A DNA stretch of 64,000 nucleotides from Thiobacillus sp. 0-1251 (GTDB lineage Bacteria > Pseudomonadota > Gammaproteobacteria > Burkholderiales > Thiobacillaceae). Below the pieces are notes generated by a model. That model saw only the letters and a list, made by a program, of their open reading frames with translations, did not search any database and was not told the DNA's origin. Numbering within the stretch: position 1 is the first letter of the stretch; every line of letters starts with the position of its first letter. The stretch is from the NCBI GenBank assembly GCA_001899305.1, contig MKWL01000011.1:186001-250000 (forward strand), written 5' to 3'. The translations under genes and the position numbers were made by a program. Below are positions 54,209-63,232 of the stretch, piece after piece.

Positions 54209-55576
54209 TCACTGCTCATGCGGCCCCTCCTCTTTCCACTTGCTCACCGTGTAGCGCGACAGCTTCACCTGCTCCGCCCAGAAATCCGCGGGCAGTCCGG
54301 CCTTGCGTTTCAGGTGGGCCAGAAACTCAGCCGGCTCCGGCAGTTGTTCCCATACCTGCGGCAGGAAAGTGCTGCGGTAGTGGCCATACTCGAACACCAC
54401 GCCGTCGATGTGCGGGCGCAACACAGCGAGCGCCGCCGCTTCATCAGCCGCCGTCAGCGGCTCGGTCGACGACAGCAGCGACACCTCGACCCGGATCTCG
54501 TCGAACTCGGTCTGGGACAGCGGCATGAAGCGCGGGTCGCGGAACGCCGCCGCCACTGCGTTCTCGCGCACGTCGACACTGAGCGGGCGATGCGCCTCCA
54601 GCGTGCCGATGCAGCCGCGCAGCTTGCCCTGCCGGGTCAGGGTGACGAAGGTCGCACCCGGTTCGGCCAGCCAATCGGACTGCGCGGATGCCGCGCCCGG
54701 GTGGCCCAGCTTCGAGGCGATTTCCGTGCGCGCCAGCTTCAGCAGGGTCTCGCCCTTCTCCGCATCCGGCCGGTCGCTGTCGGCCGCCGGCTGGAAAGCG
54801 AAGGCGGCGTAGCCGACCACCCGCTCGGGGTCACCTGCGGTGTCGCTGGAGTTGCGCACGTCCAGCGCGACCGGGTGCAAGCCGTGCCGTTTAGCGGCCA
54901 ACAGCAGACCGTTGACCGGCGTCGCGCCGCAGGCCTGCTCGTGGTTGAGATGCGGATTCAGCGCCAGGATGGCCTTGACGGTCTCGCCGTCCACCTGGCG
55001 GGCGAGCGCGTCGGGCAGGAAATGCGACAGATCGGAACTGATCACGATCAGCGTCTCGTCGCCGCCCCACACCTGCTCCAGCACCTCGGCCACCTCGGCG
55101 GCGCTGGCGTCGCCCACTGCCAGCGGCAGCAACTGGAAGTCGCCCAGCACCTGCTGCAGGAAGGGCAACTGCACTTCCAGCGAATGCTCCATCTGGTGGG
55201 CCGCCGCGCTGAGCACCACCTGCGGCAGTCCGGCGAGCGCCTGCATGCCCGCGCAGTCCAGCGGGACGTCGCCAAGCGGCGTGGCAAAACGCTCCGCCTC
55301 GGGCAGCGCCAGCCCGCGGACCGGGACACGGTGGGTGGGACCGAGCAGCACCACCCGGCGGATGCGGCCGCGCAGATCGGCCAATGCCGAATAGGCGCTG
55401 GCGGCAATGGCACCGGAATAGATATAGCCGGCATGCGGTACGATCAGGGCCTTCGGGGCAGGCCGGGCAGCGCCTGCCCCGGCGTGGGCCAGCAGGTCGG
55501 CGACGGTGCGCTTGAGCTCAATCGGGTTGTCCGGGTAGAACAATCCCGCAACGGCAGCGGGGCGGATGGTGGACAT
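54209..55576 (-). CDS. Memo-AMMECR1 fusion protein (AmmeMemoRadiSam system)
   Basis: 455 aa, two domains in one chain. Residues 1-270 are a Memo-type fold related to class III dioxygenases, with metal-binding His and Cys positions in VPHAGYIYSGA, GPTHRVPVRG and MEHSLEVQLPF. Residues 285-455 are an AMMECR1 domain (GCIGTLEAHRPLSVDVRENAVAAAF; RVEVSLLSS). The chosen ATG precedes STIRPAAVAG. Memo and AMMECR1 are encoded separately in many genomes. The reaction is unknown; modification of a protein or RNA has been suggested. Confidence 0.93.
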   Translation of the reverse strand: MSTIRPAAVAGLFYPDNPIELKRTVADLLAHAGAGAARPAPKALIVPHAGYIYSGAIAASAYSALADLRGRIRRVVLLGPTHRVPVRGLALPEAERFATPLGDVPLDCAGMQALAGLPQVVLSAAAHQMEHSLEVQLPFLQQVLGDFQLLPLAVGDASAAEVAEVLEQVWGGDETLIVISSDLSHFLPDALARQVDGETVKAILALNPHLNHEQACGATPVNGLLLAAKRHGLHPVALDVRNSSDTAGDPERVVGYAAFAFQPAADSDRPDAEKGETLLKLARTEIASKLGHPGAASAQSDWLAEPGATFVTLTRQGKLRGCIGTLEAHRPLSVDVRENAVAAAFRDPRFMPLSQTEFDEIRVEVSLLSSTEPLTAADEAAALAVLRPHIDGVVFEYGHYRSTFLPQVWEQLPEPAEFLAHLKRKAGLPADFWAEQVKLSRYTVSKWKEEGPHEQ

Positions 55577-55716
55577 ACGGCATTCCTCATTAATCAGCCT
55601 AGTAAATCTGGGGGATTTGTCCGCTTTCAAGTGATGCCTGGCCGGATCCGCGTTTGCGCCGATAATAATGTGCCCGAGGCGACCGGATCGCCCTCATTCC
55701 AATATCGAGGAGATTT

Positions 55717-57183
55717 ATGGCTTCATCCAGAGCGGCCGACGAAGGCACCCTGCTCAAGGCCATCCTGCAGGAATCGGCAACCGAGGTGATGGTGTTCGAC
55801 GCCGACACCCTGCGGATCGTCCAGGCCAATCCGGCGGCGGCCAAGAATCTGCAATACCAGCCCCGAGCCCTGCAGAAACTGACACCGCTGGATTTTCTGC
55901 CTCCCGAGGACAGGCAGGCCTTCCATACCCTGCTCACCCTGCTCAGACACGGGAAAAAGCGCCGCACCGCGCTCAGCGTGCACTGCCGCCGCCGGGATGG
56001 GACCCTGTATCCCGTCGAGGTCCGGATGCTGTACTCGGCCGACCACGAAAAACCGGTTTTCATCTGGATCGCCAATGACGTCAGCCAGCGCGAGGCCACA
56101 CGGCAGGCCCTGGCGCATTCGGTATCGGACATGCACGCGATCGTGGCGCATATCCCGGGCATGGCGTTCCAGATCCAGCGCCGGCACGATGCCCCGCCCA
56201 CGCTGCGCTACGTGAGCGAACAATCCGCCCAGCTGCTCGGCATCAAGGCGTCCGCCTTGCATGGCAAGCCCGAGCGCTTCTACAAGCTGATCCTGGAGGA
56301 GGACCGGCCCGACTATCTGGCCCAGCTGGCGCAAGCCGACGGCGGCCACATGACCTTCAACTGGGAGGGCCGCATCTGGATGAAAGCCTGGAAGGACGTG
56401 AAATGGGTCGCGATACGCGTCAGCCAGCGCAAGGACGAGGACAGCACGATCTGGGACGGCATCATGCTGAACATGACGCACAGCAAGCAGGCCGAGGCCG
56501 AACTCCTGCGGTCGCGGGCCCAGTTGAGCGCACTGGCCGCACACGTCGAAGCGGTCAAGGAACAGGAGCGCCTGCACCTGGCCCGCGAGGTGCACGACGA
56601 CCTGGGCGGCAACCTCACCACCATCAAGATCGGGCTATCCTGGCTGATGCGGCACCTCCCGTCCGACCAGCCGCTGCTGATCCAGCGCACGGCCTACCTG
56701 GACAACGTGGTCGACCAGACCTTCGAGGCCGCGCACCGGATCGCCTCCAACCTGCGGCCGGCAGCGCTCGATTTCGGCATCGTTCCCGCCATCGCCTGGC
56801 AGCTGCAGCGTTTTACCCGCAACACCGATATTCCCCATGAATTCAGTGCGCCCGAGGATGCCATCCCGCTCGGCCCCGATGCGGAGATCGCCGCGTTCCG
56901 CATCGTGCAGGAAGCGCTGACCAACGTCGCCAAGCACGCCCGCGCCACGCGGGTGAAACTCAGGCTGGTGCGGGAACCGGACAGCCTGCGGATCACGCTG
57001 ACCGACAATGGCCGCGGCCTCCAGCCCGCGCCGGGAAACGGGCATGGCTTCGGCATACTCGGCATGATCGAGCGCGCAGCCGCACTGGGCGGCGAACTCA
57101 CTGTACAGCCCGCCAAACGGAAGGGCACCCAGGTCAGCCTGCGCATTCCCCTGGCCGTCGCTGTGCCCGATCCGGCGGAATGA
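55717..57183 (+). CDS. PAS-containing NarL-type sensor histidine kinase
   Basis: 488 aa without membrane helices, hence cytoplasmic. Two PAS domains (about 10-130 and 130-265). A HisKA_3 dimerisation helix has the phosphoacceptor His in HLAREVHDDLGGNLTTIKIG. The HATPase shows EALTNVAKHARA, DNGRGLQP and GHGFGILGMIERAA. It is cotranscribed with a NarL-type regulator 36 bp downstream. The second PAS may bind a small ligand or flavin. Signal unknown. Confidence 0.93.
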   Translation: MASSRAADEGTLLKAILQESATEVMVFDADTLRIVQANPAAAKNLQYQPRALQKLTPLDFLPPEDRQAFHTLLTLLRHGKKRRTALSVHCRRRDGTLYPVEVRMLYSADHEKPVFIWIANDVSQREATRQALAHSVSDMHAIVAHIPGMAFQIQRRHDAPPTLRYVSEQSAQLLGIKASALHGKPERFYKLILEEDRPDYLAQLAQADGGHMTFNWEGRIWMKAWKDVKWVAIRVSQRKDEDSTIWDGIMLNMTHSKQAEAELLRSRAQLSALAAHVEAVKEQERLHLAREVHDDLGGNLTTIKIGLSWLMRHLPSDQPLLIQRTAYLDNVVDQTFEAAHRIASNLRPAALDFGIVPAIAWQLQRFTRNTDIPHEFSAPEDAIPLGPDAEIAAFRIVQEALTNVAKHARATRVKLRLVREPDSLRITLTDNGRGLQPAPGNGHGFGILGMIERAAALGGELTVQPAKRKGTQVSLRIPLAVAVPDPAE

Positions 57184-57219
57184 CGGCATAATCGTCCCCA
57201 TACCAAGCAGAGAACGCTC

Positions 57220-57867
57220 GTGGCAGCCGCAAAACCCTATCGCATCCTCATCGTCGACGACCACGCCATCGTTCGCGAGGGACTCAAGCTGATCCTGGCC
57301 GACGTCGAAGACATCGTAGTGGCCGGCGAGGCCGACTGTTCCAGCCGCGCCCTGCAGATGGCACGGCTGGAACCGTGGGACATGGTACTGATGGACATCT
57401 CCATGCCCGACCGCAATGGTCTGGAAACGCTGGAACTCATGAAAAAGGAGCATCCCGGCATCAAGGTGCTGATGCTCTCCATGTACCGGGAGACCCAATA
57501 TGCGGTGCGGGCGCTGAAATCCGGCGCGGCGGGCTATCTCAACAAGCAGAGCGCGCCCGACCAGCTGGTCGATGCCATCCGCCTGGTCGCCTCGGGCAAG
57601 AAATACATCAGCGCCGAAGTCGCCCAGGAACTCGCCAGCCAGGTCAGCGGCGAACGCGCCGGCCTGCCGCACGAGGCCCTGTCCAACCGCGAATACCAGA
57701 CCCTGTGCATGATCGCCTCGGGGCTGACCGTCTCCGCCATCGCCGACAAGCTCGCCCTGTCGGTCAAGACCATCAGCATGTACCGGGCCCGCCTGCTGCA
57801 GAAAATGCAGTTGAAAAACAACGCCGAACTGACGCATTACGCCATCAAGCACGGGCTGCTGGACTGA
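57220..57867 (+). CDS. NarL/FixJ-family response regulator
   Basis: 215 aa. The receiver has IVDDHAIVREGLKLI and phosphoacceptor Asp in MVLMDISMPDRNGL. The LuxR-type HTH is NREYQTLCMIASGLTVSAIAD and the recognition helix LSVKTISMYRARLLQKM. The start is a GTG, with AGAGAACG upstream. It pairs with the preceding histidine kinase. Confidence 0.95.
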   Translation: MAAAKPYRILIVDDHAIVREGLKLILADVEDIVVAGEADCSSRALQMARLEPWDMVLMDISMPDRNGLETLELMKKEHPGIKVLMLSMYRETQYAVRALKSGAAGYLNKQSAPDQLVDAIRLVASGKKYISAEVAQELASQVSGERAGLPHEALSNREYQTLCMIASGLTVSAIADKLALSVKTISMYRARLLQKMQLKNNAELTHYAIKHGLLD

Positions 57868-57884
57868 GTTGCAAGTCACACGCA

Positions 57885-57928
57885 GCACGTTTCAAGTTTT
57901 TCCTTGTAATTTGTAACTTGAAACGTGC
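57885..57928. repeat. 14-bp perfect inverted repeat with 16-nt loop
   Basis: GCACGTTTCAAGTT and AACTTGAAACGTGC are exact reverse complements. It lies 17 bp after the regulator stop. No T-run follows, but a hairpin of this strength could terminate or protect transcripts. The form looks like a dispersed intergenic repeat. Confidence 0.7.
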
Positions 57929-58014
57929 AGCTGTCTTCAGAAATACCGGGGTTTTCCCGCCTTAATCCGGACTTCATCCTGCCGGGGCCAGCCCTACCAT
58001 GCGAGGCATAGTCA

Positions 58015-59625
58015 ATGCCCTTCCCGGGCCTGAGTGCCGACATGGCTGAGCCGAACGACAAAATCAATCTTGCCAATCCGACCGAAGTCGCGCGCGAAAC
58101 CCTGCGCCGCCTGGCCCTGCGGCGGATCGCGCCGACCCCGGACAATTACCAGACGCTGTACGAGGAAATCGTGGGCGGGCCGAGCGCCCAGTCCGCTATT
58201 CCCTCGAATGCAGCCACGGCCGCCAGCGCCCTGTCCGGCCTGGTGATGGACCTCAACCTGCATCATCCCGAACTGGCTGCGCCCGTGGAAACGCTGAACC
58301 AGGCCATCCGCAAGAACGACTGGACGCAATGCCGCAAGCAACTGGGCCAGATCACCCTGCAGCTCAAGCAACAGGGCGAAAGCAGCGGAGGCGGCGGGGA
58401 AAACCTGGCCTTGCTGCGCGACCTGCTGGCCAAAACCCTGGAATTCGGCGTCGTCACCCAGCTGTCGCACAGTCCGCGCCTGGCCGAGAAAGCCCAGCAT
58501 CTCGCCGCCGCGGTGCGCGACGCCAACAGCGCATCGGCCTTGCGCAGCGTCACGTCCGGACTGAAATCCCTGTGGGTCGGCATCGAGATGCAGGCCCCGG
58601 ATCTCCAGCAGCAGCAGGAGATGCTCAAGCGCATCCTGCTGCTGCTGGTCGAAAACATCGGCGAACTGCTGGACGATGACACCTGGCTGCGCGGCCAGCT
58701 CGACATGGTCGAGGAAGTCATCGCAGGCCCGCTCCAGATCCAGTCTCTGCAGGAAGCGGAGAAGCGGCTCAAGGAAGTCATCTACAAGCAGAGCATGGTC
58801 AAGCACGGCCTGCGCGAGGCCACCGCCACGCTGAAAGCCACCATGACCACCTTCGTCAGCCGCATGCGGGACGCCGTGGCGGCCAACGACGAATACCAGG
58901 GCAAGATCGCCACCCACATCGAGCGCATCCGCAATACCGAGGACGTACTGGAACTGAACCGCATTCTCGAGAACCTGCTGGACGAAACGCGCAGCGCGCA
59001 GGCCGACACCCGGCGCGCCCACGAGCAACTGATCGGGGAGCGCGATGCCGCCGTGCAGGCGGAGAGCCGCATCAAGCAACTGGAAACCGAACTCGCCCAG
59101 ATGAGCGCCCTGGTGCGCGAAGATCCGATGACCCGCAGTCTCAACCGGCGCGGGCTGGACGACGAATTTGCGCGCGAGGCATCGCGTGCCGACCGTTACG
59201 ACACGCCCTTCAGCATCGCCGTGCTCGACGTCGACAATTTCAAGGCGCTGAACGACAAGCGCGGCCACCAGACCGGCGACGAGGCGCTGATCCACCTGGT
59301 CAAGGTGGCAAAGGAAGAACTGCGCATCACCGACCATATCGCGCGGATGGGCGGCGAGGAATTCCTGATCATTCTGCCCAACACTCCGCTCGATGAGGCC
59401 GCGCGCATCATCACCCGCCTGCAGCGCAGCCTCACCAAGAAATATTTCCTCGACAACAACGAAAAAGTATTGATCACCTTCAGCGCCGGCGTCGCCCAGC
59501 GCGTGCCTGGCGAATCGCAGGAAGCCTCCATCGCCCGGGCCGACAGCGCCATGTACCTAGCCAAGCACAGCGGCAAGAACCGCGTCTGTCTGGCTTCGGA
59601 CGCGCCTGTCAAGGCCGGGGAATGA
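58015..59625 (+). CDS. GGDEF diguanylate cyclase
   Basis: 536 aa. The C-terminal GGDEF domain has the active motif as RMGGEEFLIILPNTP. The N-terminal ~340 residues are mostly helical and coiled-coil (LEETRS... to QLETELAQMSAL). The first 70 residues match the uncharacterised N-terminal part (NPTEVARETLRRLALRRIAP) seen in betaproteobacterial cyclases. An ATG nine codons later (AEPNDKIN) is a reasonable alternative start. It makes cyclic di-GMP and may tune motility, next to flagellar genes. A typical I-site RxxD is not obvious before the motif. Confidence 0.92.
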   Translation: MPFPGLSADMAEPNDKINLANPTEVARETLRRLALRRIAPTPDNYQTLYEEIVGGPSAQSAIPSNAATAASALSGLVMDLNLHHPELAAPVETLNQAIRKNDWTQCRKQLGQITLQLKQQGESSGGGGENLALLRDLLAKTLEFGVVTQLSHSPRLAEKAQHLAAAVRDANSASALRSVTSGLKSLWVGIEMQAPDLQQQQEMLKRILLLLVENIGELLDDDTWLRGQLDMVEEVIAGPLQIQSLQEAEKRLKEVIYKQSMVKHGLREATATLKATMTTFVSRMRDAVAANDEYQGKIATHIERIRNTEDVLELNRILENLLDETRSAQADTRRAHEQLIGERDAAVQAESRIKQLETELAQMSALVREDPMTRSLNRRGLDDEFAREASRADRYDTPFSIAVLDVDNFKALNDKRGHQTGDEALIHLVKVAKEELRITDHIARMGGEEFLIILPNTPLDEAARIITRLQRSLTKKYFLDNNEKVLITFSAGVAQRVPGESQEASIARADSAMYLAKHSGKNRVCLASDAPVKAGE

Positions 59626-59654
59626 AGATCATGCAGATTTTTGAAACAGCGGCC

Positions 59655-59681
59655 TTAACTTTCTCCAACCCCCGACGATTC
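59655..59681 (+). promoter_or_regulatory. Putative sigma28 (FliA) promoter of flagellin
   Basis: TTAACTTT, 11 nt, then GACGATTC, against the sigma28 consensus TAAAGTTT-N11-GCCGATAA (6 of 8 and 5 of 8 bases). The spacing is exact. It lies 138 bp before the flagellin ATG. Confidence 0.55.
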
Positions 59682-59792
59682 CTCACACAACGGCGGTTCA
59701 TGTAGCCCCAACGGGCAGACCAACGTTGACGGCACCAGAGCACCCTTTGGGGCATAGAAGCCGGAACCATCGACCCACTTAAGGAGAAACAA

Positions 59793-60509
59793 ATGGCACA
59801 AGTAATCAACACCAACGTAGGCGCTCTCTTCGCTGGCGCTGCACTGAACAAATCGGCGATCGCTTTGCAAACCGCCCAGCAACGCCTGTCCTCCGGCCTG
59901 CGCATCAACAGCGCCGCGGATGACGCGACCGGCCTGGGCATCGCCACCACCTACGATTCGAAGATCCGCGGCGCGAACATGCAGATCCGCAATGCCAACG
60001 ACGGCATTTCCAAGGCCCAGATCTCCGACGGCTACCTGGCCCAGATCACGGAAAACACCCAGCGCCTGCGCGAAATCTATGTGCAGACCGGTGCGGTCTC
60101 CAACCAGGAGGCAACCGCCCTCCTCGCTGAAAACGCGCGTATCGACGGCCTGGTTACCGCCAGCACTGCGGTGACGGTGGACGAAAGCGGCGGCACGGCC
60201 GGCGGCACGGGCGGCACCTTCACCGCTGCGACGTCCTACTCCAACCTGGCTGCATTCGACACCGAGTTGACCGCCATCGGCACCGCCCGTGCCAAGTTCG
60301 GCGCCGACATGTCGTCGCTGGCTTCCGCCGTGGCCACGCTGCAGACCGCTTCGGTGAACTACTCGGCTTCCTACAGCCGCGTCATGGATACCGACTACGC
60401 TGCCGAAACCGCGGCCCAGGCCAAGAACAACATCCTGCAACAGGCCGGTACCGCGGTCCTGGCGCAGGCCAACCAGACGCCGCAAACCGTGCTGACCCTG
60501 CTGCGTTAA
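59793..60509 (+). CDS. fliC: Flagellin
   Basis: The filament subunit. The 238-aa protein has the conserved N-terminal D0/D1 helices (INTNVGALFAGAALNKS; QQRLSSGLRINSAADDATGL) and the C-terminal D1/D0 helices (AAETAAQAKNNILQQAGTAVLAQANQ). The central variable region is very short and rich in Gly, Ala and Thr (ESGGTAGGTGGTFTAAT), which gives possible O-glycosylation sites. AAGGAG lies 8 bp before the ATG. The upstream sigma28-like promoter is expected. The SPINDLY transferase and glycan operon in this window may act on it. Confidence 0.97.
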   Translation: MAQVINTNVGALFAGAALNKSAIALQTAQQRLSSGLRINSAADDATGLGIATTYDSKIRGANMQIRNANDGISKAQISDGYLAQITENTQRLREIYVQTGAVSNQEATALLAENARIDGLVTASTAVTVDESGGTAGGTGGTFTAATSYSNLAAFDTELTAIGTARAKFGADMSSLASAVATLQTASVNYSASYSRVMDTDYAAETAAQAKNNILQQAGTAVLAQANQTPQTVLTLLR

Positions 60510-60530
60510 GCGGTTTTTGATAGGAGACAC

Positions 60531-60555
60531 CCCCAACCGGAGCAGTCGGTTGGGG
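60531..60555 (+). terminator. Hairpin after flagellin
   Basis: Perfect 9-bp stem CCCCAACCG / CGGTTGGGG with a 7-nt loop, 21 bp beyond the flagellin stop. A partial stop or mRNA stabiliser would make flagellin more abundant than the downstream genes. There is no clear T-run. Confidence 0.6.
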
Positions 60556-60562
60556 ATTTGAC

Positions 60563-60931
60563 ATGAAGGATATCGCGATGATTATCCAGAACACCCCCCT
60601 CATGAATCAGGCCGCGCTCCCGGCCGCGCGCGCCCATGGCGCCGCCCATACCGAATCCAAGGTCGTCGCCAACACCCCGGCCCATAATGTTCCCCAACAG
60701 CCTTCCGCGGCAGAACTGAAAAACGCCGTGGAAATGCTCAACAAAGCCATGCAGCAATCGAACCAGAACCTCGAGTTCAGCGTGGACACCGACACGAAAA
60801 AAGTCGTGGTCAAGATGGTGGACACCAGTACGGGTCAACTGATTCGCCAATTTCCGTCCGAAGAAACCCTTGCGATTTCGCGAGGTATCGAACAATTCCA
60901 GCAAGGTCTGCTGCTGAAACAAAAGGCTTGA
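60563..60931 (+). CDS. flaG: FlaG-family flagellar protein
   Basis: 122 aa. The C-terminal FlaG domain (residues 45-120) shows ELKNAVEMLNKAMQQSNQNLEFSVDTDTKKVVVKMVD and the closing TGQLIRQFPSEETLAI. Related proteins affect filament length. It lies between fliC and fliD, the usual location. The start is the ATG before KDIAMIIQ; an alternative ATG 8 codons later (IIQNTPLM) is possible. Confidence 0.9.
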   Translation: MKDIAMIIQNTPLMNQAALPAARAHGAAHTESKVVANTPAHNVPQQPSAAELKNAVEMLNKAMQQSNQNLEFSVDTDTKKVVVKMVDTSTGQLIRQFPSEETLAISRGIEQFQQGLLLKQKA

Positions 60932-60946
60932 GTCAGGAGGTCCATC

Positions 60947-62368
60947 ATGGCCATTACTTCGTCGACCACGACCGCACTCGATGTTCCCACTCTCGTCTCG
61001 CAGCTGATGGCCGTCGAGCGACGTCCGATCGACACGCTCAACACCCAGATCACCAGCTACCAGACCAAGATTTCTTCCTTCGGCACGCTGAGCGGCCTGG
61101 TCTCGAGTTTCCAGACCGCAGCCCAGAATCTGGGCACCACCCTGCAGAAACTCGCCGCCACGCCCTCCGATCCCAGCGTCTTTTCCGCCACCGCGGGCAG
61201 CACCGCCGTGCCCGGCAACTACACGGTCGAGGTGAGCAAGCTGGCGCAGTCGCAGAGCCTGGTTGCCGCAGGACAGGCCAGCAGCACGGCCGCCATCGGC
61301 AACGGCACCGCCACCACGGTCACGTTCGACTTCGGCACCATCGGCGGCGGCACCCTGACCAACGGGGTATACAGCGGCGCGGCCTTCACGTCGAACGGCA
61401 ACGGCACCGCCAGCATCACCATCGACAGCACCAACAACACCCTGGAAGGCATACGTGACGCGATCAACTCCGCCGCCATGGGCGTGACCGCGACCATCGT
61501 CAACGACGGGTCGGGCACGCCCTACCGCCTGGCGCTGACCTCAGGCAGTTCCGGTGCCAGCAACAGCATGAAAATCACCACCAGCGGCGGCGACGGCTCC
61601 ATCGACAGCCTGCTGGCTTACGATCCGGCCGGCACGCAGAATCTGACCCAGACCATCGCCGCCCAGAATGCCGATCTCACGGTGAACGGGATCGCGATCA
61701 CCAGCGCTTCCAACACGGTGAGCGAGGCCATCCAGGGTGTCACGCTGACGCTCACGAACACCACCGCCGCGCCAGCCAGCCTGACGGTCGCGCGCGACAC
61801 CACGGCAATCAACACCGCGGCATCCGGGTTTGTCGACGCCTACAACGCCCTGGCCGGCCAGATCAAATCCCGTTCCGCCTACGCCACCAACGGCTCGGCA
61901 GGGGGCGCCCTGGCGGGGGACGGCACCTTGCGCGTCATGCAGGACCAGCTGCGCAGCATTTTCAATACGCCCGCCAGTGGCGGCACCCTGACTTCGCTTG
62001 CCGAGGTCGGCATCGCCTTCCAGAAGGACGGTTCGCTGAGCCTGGACAGCAGCAAGCTCAACAGCGCCATCTCGGCCAATTTCAGCGATGTGACCAATTT
62101 GTTCTCGTCGTCGACGGGCTTCGCTACCCGGCTGGCCGACTGGGCCCAGTCCACGCTCGATCCCGGCGGCCTGATCGATACGCGCACCCAGAGTCTCAAC
62201 AAATACGTCCAGGACCGCAACGACGAAATCGACCGGCTGGAGAACCAGATGACGGCCCTGCAGAAGAAATACACGGCCGAATATACCAACCTGAACCTTC
62301 TGCTGAGCCGCATGAATTCCACCAGCACGTATCTGACCCAGCAGCTGAGCAGCACCTCGTCCAAATGA
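60947..62368 (+). CDS. fliD: Flagellar filament cap protein FliD
   Basis: 473 aa. The N-terminal D0 helix has VPTLVSQLMAVERRPIDTLNTQITSYQ, followed by FliD_N, the middle domain with sheet and the C-terminal FliD_C coiled helix ending in LNLLLSRMNSTSTYL. It caps the filament and guides flagellin folding. An AGGAGG site lies 7 bp before the ATG. It follows flaG by 15 bp. Confidence 0.96.
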   Translation: MAITSSTTTALDVPTLVSQLMAVERRPIDTLNTQITSYQTKISSFGTLSGLVSSFQTAAQNLGTTLQKLAATPSDPSVFSATAGSTAVPGNYTVEVSKLAQSQSLVAAGQASSTAAIGNGTATTVTFDFGTIGGGTLTNGVYSGAAFTSNGNGTASITIDSTNNTLEGIRDAINSAAMGVTATIVNDGSGTPYRLALTSGSSGASNSMKITTSGGDGSIDSLLAYDPAGTQNLTQTIAAQNADLTVNGIAITSASNTVSEAIQGVTLTLTNTTAAPASLTVARDTTAINTAASGFVDAYNALAGQIKSRSAYATNGSAGGALAGDGTLRVMQDQLRSIFNTPASGGTLTSLAEVGIAFQKDGSLSLDSSKLNSAISANFSDVTNLFSSSTGFATRLADWAQSTLDPGGLIDTRTQSLNKYVQDRNDEIDRLENQMTALQKKYTAEYTNLNLLLSRMNSTSTYLTQQLSSTSSK

Positions 62369-62444
62369 GCGCCGTCTGCATCGTTCCGAACGCGCCACGT
62401 GACTGCCCCGCCGGCCGTCCGCATCAATAAACCAGGAGGAAGAC

Positions 62445-62879
62445 GTGTACACACAATCCAGAGTTGCCGCCAACGCCTACGCCAACGTCGGTCTCGAAAC
62501 CGGCGTGGTGGCCGCCAATCCGCACCAGCTCATCATCATGCTGTATGAGGGGGCCGAACTTTCGGTGCGGATGGCAATCCGGCACATGAATGAAGGCGAT
62601 CTGGTCAAGAAATCGGCCGCCATCACCAAGGCCAGCACCATCATTCTGGAAGGCCTGCGCACTGCACTCGATACCCGCCAGGGGGGCAAACTCGCGATGC
62701 AGCTCGACGCCCTGTACGACTACATGGGCAAGCGCCTGATGCTCGCTCATCTCAACAACCAGACCGAGCCCCTGGAAGAAGTGCTGGGGTTGTTGCGTGA
62801 ACTGCATGACGCCTGGAAACAGATCGGCGTCACCGGCCAATCCCACGCCGTCCCCCTCCAACATCCCATCGCCGCTTGA
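62445..62879 (+). CDS. fliS: Flagellin export chaperone FliS
   Basis: 144 aa with a FliS helical bundle. The N-terminal YANVGLETGVVAANPHQLIIMLYEGA and the AMQLDALYDYMGKRLMLAHL core are typical. Binds the C-terminus of flagellin in the cytoplasm. The operon order fliC-flaG-fliD-fliS is standard. AGGAGGAAG precedes the start codon. Confidence 0.95.
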   Translation: MYTQSRVAANAYANVGLETGVVAANPHQLIIMLYEGAELSVRMAIRHMNEGDLVKKSAAITKASTIILEGLRTALDTRQGGKLAMQLDALYDYMGKRLMLAHLNNQTEPLEEVLGLLRELHDAWKQIGVTGQSHAVPLQHPIAA

Positions 62880-62892
62880 ACCGGAGACTTTC

Positions 62893-63222
62893 ATGACCAG
62901 CCACGAAATCCTCACCACCTATGAATCGCTCTCCGAACTGACCGGCAGCATGCTGAATGCCGCCCGCCAGGGCGAATGGGATGATCTGGCCGTGCTGGAG
63001 CAACGCTGCCAGGCCTATGTCGGCAGCCTGATGCAAACCGATCGGGTTCGCCTGAACGAAAGCGAACAACGCACCAAGGTCGCGATCATCCGTACCATCC
63101 TGCAGAATGATGCCCAGATCCGTGCACTGGCCGAACCGCGCCTGCACGAATTGCAGCAGCGCCTGAGCCTGTCGCGCGCGAGCCAGCGCAGCGTCAAGGC
63201 CTACAACGCGCAGCGAACCTGA
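62893..63222 (+). CDS. fliT: FliT-like flagellar export chaperone
   Basis: 109 aa, mostly helical (LTTYESLSELTGSMLNAARQGEWDDLAVLEQRCQ). Size, helical pattern and position after fliS fit FliT, which chaperones FliD and inhibits FlhDC in enteric bacteria. The start is placed at the ATG preceding TSHEIL, 13 bp after fliS, with CCGGAGA upstream. The family is poorly conserved, so position is the main support. Confidence 0.75.
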   Translation: MTSHEILTTYESLSELTGSMLNAARQGEWDDLAVLEQRCQAYVGSLMQTDRVRLNESEQRTKVAIIRTILQNDAQIRALAEPRLHELQQRLSLSRASQRSVKAYNAQRT

Positions 63223-63232
63223 CGCCTCTCCC

